Of a stretch of DNA of 64,000 nt, positions 24,061 through 36,000 are shown piece by piece. This DNA is from Leptasterias polaris (Eukaryota > Echinodermata > Asteroidea > Forcipulatida > Asteriidae), in assembly GCA_037783415.1 (NCBI GenBank), contig JAZGTN010000069.1, positions 1,550,001-1,614,000 of the forward strand, written 5' to 3'. A program made the position numbers and the translations under genes. The notes under the pieces were generated by a model. It did not search any database. It saw nothing but the letters and a program-made list of their open reading frames with translations, and was not told the DNA's origin. Each line of letters opens with the position of its first letter. Positions within the stretch are counted from its first letter, which is position 1.

Positions 24061-27000
24061 GTAAGTGATAAGTCCTCCTTGGGAAAATTACAATGACAAC
24101 CACCTACTGGCTGGCATGGCTGCATAGATTATCAGTGTTGTAGTCGAGTCACCTGTGTCGAGTCCGAGTCCGAGTCTCAAGTCACTTGGGTCGAGTTCGA
24201 GTCCGAGTCCCGAGTCACTTGGTCCGAGTCCGAGTCACGAGTCACTTGTTTAAATATTGATTGCAAACCAAATGTCGTAAAATAAGAATTGGAAATGACA
24301 AAATAAAACACTTTAAAAAAAAACAAAGTTCTGTTAAAGTTGGTATAACCAAAAGAAACAATACGGGGCGGAACGGCAGATGCCATGATTAAAAAAATGT
24401 TGTACTACTTTTTACTAGTGACGTGACCAAACTTGACGTCGTGTGTGTGTCGACCATGTGTAGAAACTGGTGCAAACAACACACAGCCATCACAGTGCAA
24501 TATGCAGGCTGTGTTTTACAGGTACCAGACATCACCCATGCCATTTCTCTGGTAATATCATAGAAATAGAACCCGGAGAACGCTGAGCTCGACCGCCCTC
24601 TGTGTCGTCTGTGGACGCGGCGTATCGATACCACGCGACACGCGTGTATGGCAAAATGATCATCACGTGACACGCGTGTATGGCAAAATGGCAACGCACA
24701 TAGACCGTTTCTACGTGTTTTCTTTGGTCAATGTTCATGACGTCTACTGTATGGCAAAATATTATCACTGGCTTATCACTGACCAGCCTCGCTACCATGG
24801 GCAGCGCGCCGTAACACCCGGCGTACGTCTCTAGCCATACACGCGTTTAAAAAAATGGCGTACGCGCGTCCATAAAAATGGTCTCACAACGAAATCGCAC
24901 GCACAATGACACACTCAGCGTTCTCCGGGTTCTATTTCTATGGGTAATATGCATCAAGCACAAGCAGTCAGTGGCTATGGTGTTAACGTTGACAGAATAC
25001 CAGCATAATACTGGTGTCGTCGTGCATCCCAGTGTTATTATGCGTATTGAACATACGAATCGAACATACACGCGCTGTACGTAGATGGCCATCTACACAA
25101 TAATCACGAACACTATTACTTGCAATACCATACGACAGTGTACATGTACTTATTTATTGTGCTAGACGTTAACTCCATTGTGCACTCCGAGAATGACGAT
25201 CGGATCATCGGAATTGTTTTTAATATTTAAAAAAGGAATTGTTTGTGAAAATACGTGACTCGAGTCACGAGTCCTCGGGGACAAGTCCGAGTCATGATAG
25301 TCGAGTCCGAGTCCGAGTCCGAGTCTTTTGCAGACGTGACTCGAGTCAAGTCCGAGTCATCGAAATTGTGACTCGAGACGGACTCGAGTCCGAGTCCTGG
25401 ACTCGAGTCATACAACACTGTAGATTATAGATAGTAATTATTATAACTTGATTTCATCTGTGCTGTGCTGTCACATTGTCGGTTATTAATATTATCATTC
25501 CTTTATCCATGCAGCAATTACTTTGTCAGAGTATTTATATTAATAATATGAGTGTCACTGTACTGCTGTAGTAGTTTAGTTAAGTTAGTAATAGTGCCAC
25601 CCGTGTACTCTTCTCACTCACTCAGTCACTGTCACTTTCATTCAATCAAGTGTCACTGTCACGACACATAGTCAGTGACTGTGAGTGTCAGACCATGGAC
25701 ATATAAAGGTTTATCGCGTTTCAGAACCGCAATGCATCATGGGAGGGCAAAGGGGGCAAATGCATACCGCGGTGCACGATGTTTGCATGCACGGCCTATA
25801 TCTGTGTAAACTAAAAAGTAAACAAGCTTATGATTTGAACGTCGCAACAATTTTGTAAACAACACAGTCGGTCATCGTGCGCCCGGGCTACCGAGTTCCC
25901 GGGTTGCCCCTTTCACTACACCCATCATGCTCGGCAAAACAGCGCCCTCTCTTGGTATTTTGCTATTCGCGATAAACCTTATCATGCTTATGGGGAGGAA
26001 GGCTCCTCCATGGTCAGACTCGGTCAAGTGTCACTCGGCAGTGTCAGTCATTCAGTGTGTCTGAATGTCGGTGTCACTGTCAGTGCTACTGTGGTGTCAG
26101 TGACAGTACTACAGTGTCAGTGTCACTCACACGGTCTTCTACTTTACTTGCTCCCGGCCCACAGTTTTCTTCTTATTTGCTTTGGTGAAAAGTCTATTTT
26201 TCCCAAATCAATGTAATGAAGGGATGCCAATTCTGTCCATGTTTAGGGATTTGACATTAGTTCCACAGTCGTTTAGACAAATTTCCAATCTCATCGTCAG
26301 AGATTGTTGGTAACCTCCAAAGAGTCCATCATGAGCATCCTTGAGAGCTGGGTGAACACCTAAATGTCTTACCTAAATGTGGATGGGTTTTTTAAAACCA
26401 GGAGCCTGCATGGCCGGCTTTTGATGAGTTTTTATAGTATATTTACATAATATAAATTATTTAGTGAATGTGGGATATTTTGGGGTTGGGCAAAATACCA
26501 CCAAAGTCAGACAAAACAAAAGAAACTTTTTTCTTTCTTTTCCAGTATTGAATAGGCCTATCTACATGTATAGTCGTACTTTTCATGTTTTAAAATAACT
26601 TTAATATTTTAAAACAAATTTTGTTCATGTTGCAAAACAAATACTAAGTACAATTTTTACTACGCTTCAAATATATTAACAACAGGTATTATTGAGTTAA
26701 CTAACTAATACAATACATGTATTTTTTTATATATGTGTAAACTGTTTAGTTCCGCAAGGCAGAGTCTGATTTGGAGTACATGTCCAGAAAATTGGAGGAT
26801 GAATTCCGAGAACAACTGGGATCAAACAATCAGGTATTTATGGTAAAATTTAAAACAAATGTAACATGCTCAAAAATTAAGTCGGGAAACAGCATTATGA
26901 TGTAGATGTAATGTTTAATTTCCATTTTTTTCCACAGTGGAAACCGCGCGCAGCCAGCGCTGTACAAAACAACTAGCTGAACTAAGAATATGAAAAAGAC

Positions 27001-30000
27001 CCACAGGAATCAAGTACTGCATTCCTGGGCTAAGACTAAGCTATAAACATGCAACAACTATAAATAAAAATGAATATGTAAATGAGTCTAGTGCTATAAA
27101 CAATGATCCTGAGAGTCTCTAGGGTGCAAACAATTGGCTGAAGAACTTTCCCACAGATCCAGTAAACTGTAATTTGAAAATGTAATGGCATGAATGAAAA
27201 AGAAAAGTAAATATAATAAAGTAAAACTATGGAGGTCTACCTCTTTGTTAAAATCACAGAGAATTAAACAACTTAAAGGCACTGAGCACATTTGGTAATT
27301 ACTCAAAATATATATTAGCATAAAAACTTACTTGGTAACCAGCAACGGAGAGCTGTTGATAGTATAAAATTGTGAGAAACCACTCCCTCTGAAGTAACGT
27401 AGTTTATGAGAAAGAGGTAACTTCTCACTAAAATAATAAGACTTCATGCATGAAGCCTTTTATTAGCATGTGAAAGCACACAAAATTGTGCAACAAGGGT
27501 GTTTTTTCTTTCTTTATTTTCTTGCAACTTCGATGACCGATTCAGCCCAAATTTTCACAGGTTTGTTATTTTATGCATATGTTGGGATACACCGAGTGAC
27601 AATACTGGTCTTTGATAATTACCAAACATGTTCAGTGCCTTTAAGCAGAGAAAACAAAACCATACATTTTTCATCTGTCACACAAAGAACAGGATTGGTA
27701 GTTGGAAATTGGAAATGAAGACTCGCTATGTAATTAATTTGGGGTGGAGAAAGAATTAATGATTTACTCAGTCAGAGAGGGATTTGAACCTGCGATATGC
27801 CGTTGCTCTACCAACTGAGCAACAAATTTATGGGCACGTGTCTAGTCCATAGACCCCTTGCACGTGACATCATAAGACAGAAACAGCGCCCTCAATGAAG
27901 TCAATAAAGACCTTTCATTGGCTGACAGTGGTGCGCGGTGCGTACACGCTTGTACACATTTTCATTGTTTGACCTCAGCAATGGCGGCCAATGTAAGGGG
28001 TCTCTTGTGTGCTCCCTTCTTGCCCTTGTAATTTATGTCTTGACTATGAAGTTCATACCAATCCCCTATCAATACTAATGCTACATGATTATTATTTCTT
28101 TCTGAAATAATTTTCAAAGTACAGATGTAGAAGAATTTGTTTGCTTTTGAAAGCCTTACAAATCACAAAGTTCTGCAACAGTCCAAAACTTGGGGAACTA
28201 TAAAACAGTGTCATGTATTTCAACAGCTCAATCCAAGTGAGATGATGCAGAGACTCCAGCGAGTCAAGAAAGAATACAATAGCCTGGTGCAGGATGCAGA
28301 GGGCATTAAAGCAATGCAGTCCGAGATGGCCACATACTTTAAGACACAATTACAGACGGCCTGCACAGCCATCAAAGCTCTCCAAGAAAATGCACCACAG
28401 GCTGAGGTAAGTGTAGCAAGCAAAAATAGGTATTTATAACACTTCAATACACCGATCCATTAAGCCACGCCCATTTCTCATTGACCAATCACAACCGCGA
28501 AATCTGATCACCATTTGAGCTGTTTGGTGATCTTTGCACTAATGCTGATCGGGTTTCGCGGCTGTGATTGGTCAACTCGTAAGGAGGCGGGGCTTAATGG
28601 ATCGATCTATTAATCTGAGAGTGGGGATGGAAAATTTGGTGAAAATTTGTTTTAAAAAAAATCACATACCATACTAGTATGTGTAAAACAATTCAAATGA
28701 AAATATAAACTAGTTTATTTTCCCCTTTCTGCTTCATTTGCAAGGCCTCCTCGATATCAGGCCTGAGATTTTACCTTAGTGGGAGGGCAAGGCCATTTTC
28801 ATTTTGCAAAGGGCACTTTCGTGGGAAAACCTTATATTAGGAACCTTTTGAAGGGGCACCAAGGCCAAGACCAGGGCAATGGAGGCCATGTGTGATGTTT
28901 CCTTCGTGTAATTTCGGCCTTTGTTGTTACAAAAGTTCTCATCCTGAACATCAAATTTTGCGAAGACACTTTCAAAGCTTTTCTTGTTTTAATCTGATCA
29001 TTTCCATTCTATTGATAGTCTTTGGATGCATTTTGTAACATTTACTCCCGAAGCCTTCATGCCCTAGCCAACGTCAATCCTCCACTATCCTCAACTCTAT
29101 GCGCTACATGTACATAATTCGCAGCACAGTCATCGCTTTCACAAACAGCTGAGATTGATCTTAACTGTGAATCAATCTTACTTGCCAAGCAAAGTGTGAT
29201 GTCACAATATTAGTCACTATGGTAATACTGACAACAAATCTTAAGATTAATCTTAGTGCTTTGTGAAATCGAACCCAGGGATGATAAAGTTTGAGCATAA
29301 AGTGCTATTTGGATTTGAGAGTTACAGATTTGGGCGCTATACATGCCATAAAAGAAGTACACAGTATTGTTAGTTTTGATATACCAATCTAACCCAAGTC
29401 TAGATATTGGGCTCTGAGAGCAGACCATAGAGTGGGATAAACCGAACAACGGTAGTTTTACAATGCAAAGTGGTAAAAAATGGACATCCCTTCCAGCTAT
29501 GAAGAAGAAAAAAATACAGTGTTTTTGGTTGATAATAGATTTCAGACAGCAGTGAGCAGGAAGCGGCCGTTGAGGCAGTTCTTGGGGTAAGACTCGGTGA
29601 GCAGGGCAACCATGATGACAGAAGCGGAAAGCAAGAGACGCGTCACAGCTCAGAACAGGTAGGAAGAGTTTCCTTCCTTGAAAGCAAAGTACGGGATCGG
29701 TAGTTATTGAATCAATATAACAGTCTTATCTCCATTGTATGTTGATTTTTTATTACTTTTGTTCTTCTTTGAAGGAGTCTTCTGGAAGAGAACAAAGTAC
29801 CCCCCATTGCGCTGTCCAAGAACCACCCCAAATGACCCAAGCTGGTAAGGGTAGCTCAAGTCTAATGTTTTTAACCCCAATGCCCTAGACATTGCCAGGC
29901 CTCAATCCTCCAAAATCAATAATATGAGTTCATTGAGCCTCAATTTGAGGGCGCCTACAGCTTCAATCCTCCCAAATCAACTGATATGACCTGCTGCCTC

Positions 30001-33000
30001 ATTCCTCCAATCTGAACTGATATGAGTTGCATGGTTTACTTTCTGCCTCAATCCTCCAAATTAAACCAGATGAGTTACATGTATGTAAGGTTTTGCCTCA
30101 ATCCTCCTATAACTGAACCAATATGAGTTACATGTATGTAGGATGACTACTGCCTCAATCCTCCAAACTGAACCAATATGAGATGTGTAGGATCCCTACT
30201 GCCTCAATCCTCCAAAACCAGCCAATATGAGATGTGTAGGATCCCTACTGCCTCAATCCTCCAAAACCAGCCAATATGAGATGTGTAGGATCCCTACTGC
30301 CTCAATCCTCCAAAACCAGCCAATATGAGATGTGTAGGATCCCTACTGCCTCAATCCTCCAAACTGAACCAATATGAATTGTGTATGATGACTACTGTCT
30401 CAATCCTATATAAGTTATGTACATGTAGGATTCCCTAGTGTACCTTCATGAGTAGGTAAGGACATCCTCGGTATGTCAAAAACACCCTAGCTCAGTTATA
30501 GCTCAGTTGGTTGAGCACCGGCATGTTAATGCGGAGGTCGTTGGTTCAAATCCCACTCTAGTAAATTTTTCTTTGTTCAACCCAAAATTATTTAGAAATA
30601 AGTGTGTAACTCTTATTTTTGTGTTTAAAGTCTGCATTTTTTAATATTATAATTTTTACTTGAAGTGGATTGTTTTGTTTAAAAATATTTGACATTTTGG
30701 TTAAAATCTTCACAGAAAAGAGAGCTAGAAATTCTGGTTTTACAGAAATTTCAGAGGAGGAATTTGAATCCGTATCACCACTCGTAAAAGGAAGGGTTAA
30801 ACTAACGGACGTAAATACCGTGAGTATTCAAAAGACAGTACAAAATCATTACTTTTGGTCGAGTAACACCCGGTTCAGACAGGTGCTCCAGAGGTGCGGC
30901 GAGCCAAATTATTGAATTAAGTACATGAACATGTCGATGTCTGAAACAGTTCGGAGCGACTGGACGCACTGGAAGTCGAAAGATCGACTGTTGCAGTCAA
31001 TCAAAACGACTCTGGAGCGTCTTCGTTTAAGACGTCGATCTTGTCATGAGTGGAACCTAATAAAAATTATATGTTAACGTATAGTAATTAGAAGAAAGGT
31101 ACCTAATGATAATTTTGTTTAGCATTCTTCTTCTTCGTTCAGCTAATGTAGCTTGGAGGCCTTTTTGCTTAAGGCTCCCCACATTGTTTAACTACACGTT
31201 TTGTTTGTTTGTTTGGGGTTTTTAAAAGTTTTTTTGTCAATTTTTTATTTAAAATATTACATGGGAAAACAAACATCTCTTGTTGACCCTGTTATTTAAT
31301 ACAAAATACATAATATTGGATGGAATACCCTATGACCGTGGTACTAAGGGCATTTTTCGATAAGAATAAAAACATGTTCCACAACCTATAAAAATGCTAT
31401 TGTTATTTGGTCCGTTTGTTTGTGCTATTCTCCCCAGCAAATTTACATTAAGTTCGCCTGTCTGAAACCAAAATTTATTTGGGTCAATGTAGAGTTGCTC
31501 CTGATCTATTTGGTTCGGTGCGTCTCTGGAGCGCCTGTCTGAATCGGGTGTAATTTTGTTCCGTTTATATGGAGAATTTTATTGAAAATCTGAAAATCTT
31601 TTGAGACTTGGTTTGTGTGAGGATGTTTTAAATAATTGTGTCGGTGCAACAAGGTCATATAGTTTTCAAAAAATCGCTTTTATGTAAAACCCAAGTATTA
31701 GAATAACAAAAGGTTGTATCTTGCCTAAAATAACCTGGATGTACACCTCCCTTAAGAGTTAAAACATCCAAGGACCAGTCAAAATTCACTCCAAGTGGTC
31801 CAGCCGGCTAGTTCAGTGTTGAAAAGCATCACAATTCAATTTGAATGGACTAGTGACAATCGGCTTAACGCACATACAGAGTGTTGGAACAGCTGTACAT
31901 TTTACGCCAAGCTTAAACTAGCACAATACAGGGAGTTAAACAGCACAATGTACAGATTGTGATATGGTTCGTACATTTAGGTTTATATCATATCTGTTGT
32001 CGCTGTGGTTCGACCAATCAGAAACAAGATAAATATAGGCCTGCCACCATGCAATGCTGAAAATCACAAACAATTTTATAACAAAATAAGTAAAACTGGA
32101 CTTTGCGCTTGTGTTTTCAGGTTTACAGAAGTCTGTTTGAGCATTTCAAAGTCCAGAGGAACACAGAACCTCTGACAATCCAAGAAATGACCAAGAACGG
32201 TCTGAGAATCACAGGGGCAACAGGAGAAGCAAAGTTAAAGGTGAGAAAAACTTGGGATTTTCTTAATGAGTAACATTTACGAGTCCATGAATAATTGAGA
32301 TGGCATTTACCATTGTTCGACTTTATAAAACATTTGCTTGATGGCAGTGGCTAAACCGGAGGAGTGGGAACAGGGGTGTTCTTACTGGCCCCCTGCTCAA
32401 ACCCTTCCCCCCCCCCCCCCCCCCCCCCTCTAGCCACCCTTAATGAAATGGAAGAAAAATAACCTATGAATATCCATTACTATGTCCCAAAAGTTACTAT
32501 TACTTAAACCAGTCTGTGAACTTTCTTACCAGGCACTTTATTCCGGCACGTTACTTCTGAGGTTGTTTTTAAATTTGTCTTTGTTCAACCCCAAATTATT
32601 TTTAACAGGATTAAAAAATGAAATGGTAGCCTGGGGGCTGATTTACATCTGAATTGACATATATTAAAATGCATACAATTTTGATTACTATACATAAGGT
32701 ATAAGAAGTAAAAAAAAAAAAAAAGTAATGTTTTTTATATTTTTACATCTATATAATTTTGTAGTTTTTCGTCTTTTACTGTTTATAAATTGTATCTTTT
32801 TACATCTTTTATGTCATCTTTTTGTTTTGCTTTTTATAAATAAATTTCATATCATTTTTTGAACATATTTTTTGTTTTTTGTATCTGTTTAAGTTACATT
32901 TTATGAATATTTGTTTTATCTTTATATTATTTGTACCTTGTATCGAATTTTTATAACTGTTGACATGACATTAGGTAAATATTTTAGTTAATCTTTGCAG

Positions 33001-36000
33001 ATACTTTTGTTTTATTCTTAAAGAGTCATTTCATTGTTTCAACTGTGTTTAAATTTCCAGAAAATTTGCAGATTGTTCAGGGTTCTTATACCCGCTGGTT
33101 TACATCAATTTCAGCAATGGGCCAGTAACCCCACAACCGAACATGTCCTGCAGTCTTAAGCTTTTCAAGTCTAAACTGCCTATTTGTTCAGCAGATGCAC
33201 TCACACATACACACACGTTTGTGAATCCTGCTAATCGAGGACTTCTCTTTGTTCTCCCATTGTTTGGACTTAGTTTTATTTAGTGACGTCCCCATTGGTT
33301 TTGTACACGAAAACGAAGCGAGGACGTCCTCGCTTTGTCAAACACCCAGATCCCTTTTGTTAAAGTCCTTTAACGGGTAGACATGCACACACACGAATGT
33401 TTTAGCGCTTGTACACAAAAATTTCTGGTCCAGTTTTGAGCTGTTATAGTTTTGAGCTGAAAGACCTGTGGTCTGGTGCAGATTTTCTTGAAATTTGAGC
33501 CCAGTTGTGTATTTTGAGGATAGCCACACATAGTCCATGAGCCAGACAGGTGCCGAAATTTCACATATTGGTACCACCTCGAGGGACTAATTCCAATATC
33601 ACTTTTCTTGTTGCAAATAATCCATAACTTACCATAAATTATGATAGCCTTTCCAAAAAATTAGATTTCTACCAGTTTTCGAAAGATTTTCACCGTAAAA
33701 TCTGAAACCTCTCAGCCTCTTCCGTTATTGATAAGTCAACGGCCGTTTAGATATTAACAACATTTTAAGCCCATGTGTTTGCATGGAGAGAGAATAATTT
33801 GAGTGTGCATACTCAAACAGCCGTGTGTTTTTTCACTTTGCTGCCTCTCAATAAAAACAGACCGTCAGCCATTTTGTTTTCGCTTGACGACAAAGTCGAC
33901 AGTTTACAGTTGATTTTAGACCTTTATGAGTAAACAATCAATGTGTGTTTTTATAAAGAATAGAGGTAAGCTATTTTTTATATGGCTGTTGATTTAAAGG
34001 AGGGGGAAAAGTGCACATTGAGTAAAAAACACACATTAAGAACGTGTCGTGAATGTGATGCCCTTCCGTCTGCCCATTATGCTGACCGACCGAGGACAAT
34101 CGGTGACGATCCAGATCAATGCTGTTCACATTTATAATTGTGGTACTAAAAATACCTGAATTTTAGAGATGTAATACACAGACAATTTGTAAATTTAATT
34201 AATTATGAATGACAGAAAAAGGCCGACCCAAGAGTTTAGCATGCAGTTTGTGTCGGTCAACGCATGCAGTTTTACTATTTTCGGGGGGCCTATTTCTTGA
34301 TTTTAATTTTACGAAGTTGTTTTATTTTTAAAACTGTATAACATGTTTGTTTTTTCAATTGTTGCACTGCTACTGAAATTCTAAAAGGGTTAGCAAAAAT
34401 TGCTGTCCTACTTTATCTGCTCGTCACTTTCTTTTTATCGTTTCCCAGGCTTTAGGATTCGATTCCCTCTGAAATGAAATATATCGGTGTTTTCAGCCTT
34501 CACTATTTTCCTAATTTATTTAGAAATCATCTACTGGCGCCGGGCAGTGGCTAGACTTGTGGACAAGTCGTTAAATGTCTGTCGCGGTGATAGCGGAACG
34601 GCTTTCTCGCAATATCCCGCGAGAGGGCTGCTCTGTGCGAGATTATTGCTCTCACGACTGGTCGCATTTACCGACTTGTGAAACCCGCTGGCGGTTTGTG
34701 CACGGCCTATGGCCACTTCAGCCGAATTCGTACGGACGCATCTGATTGGTCAATTTCGTTATATCTATGAATATTCAAACTGTAGATGAATATTAAACAT
34801 CAAATCCTGTACTGGATGGAGTTTTATGTTGCTTTGATAGATCATGCACGATCAAAACCAAACACTGAGTGGTGAGAGTGATTGTGTTCATGAATATTTT
34901 GACACAAGAAAATACGTATTCAAATTATGGGTACAACTTGTAAATAATTACAAAAAATCGAACGTAAGATTTATTTCAGTGTTTGACAGTGCACAGCGTG
35001 TGGGGACATGACGTAAAACACACGGGCAAATCGTGTAGCTGCATGCCAAGGCGCGCAGAGTTTCTCTCGGTGGGGCTCAGCATGACGGAAACCCCTACCC
35101 TAGCATGCCAAGAGATAGCTGTACCTGGAAGCTCATGAACATGTGGGAGGGGTTAGGGAGCCAGACCACCAACTACCTTGTCATTGCGGGTTTGTTAGTC
35201 GGTAAACCTCGCTGATCGAATCCGCTGTTTTAAAATCGTTACGTTTCAATGTTCGGTGTACGTTCCTTTCCCCCGATTTGGAAATTAAATAAGATTTATG
35301 TCAATAAATAGGAAAACCACTCTTATATTGACGGTGCAATTAAGTTAAACAATTTGTGAGACAAAAACGAGCCCCCCCCCAAAAAAAAAACAACAACACA
35401 CAAAACCAGAGCCCCTGAAGGAACAGGTGAAAAATAAATTACAAATTAAAATGTGAAAAAAAAATTCTCACTCTGAATTTCTTTTTCCACTCTCGACACA
35501 CAAAATTCCAACAAAGTCATTTCGTTTCCTCAAAATATTATATAATTCAATCAAAATATAATTTTGTCACATAAAATTATATTTTTTTAAATTTGTAAAC
35601 AAAGTTGTGTTTTTCTAGGTAGCAAAATAGATTTTTCCTAGAAAATACGTTTTTGTTCCCTCGAACACGCCTTCTCCACCCGAAATACGATTTTGTTACC
35701 CAGAAATACGCGTTTGTTCCCTGAAAGATATGCATTCGTTTCCTCGAAATATGATTTTGTTCGCACAAAATATAATTTTGTTCGCTCTAAATATGCTTTC
35801 GTTCAATAAAAATAATTTTTTCCACCGAAAGGAGATTTCTTTCCCTGAAAACAAGCTTTCGATTCATCAAAATACGACTTTGAATTAGTTGCCCGAAACA
35901 TACTTTCATTCGTCCGAAATATGCTTTCGTTCTATAAAAATATGAATTTTTTCCACCGAAAGGAGATTTCTTTCCCTAAAAACAAGCGTTTGTTTCATCA

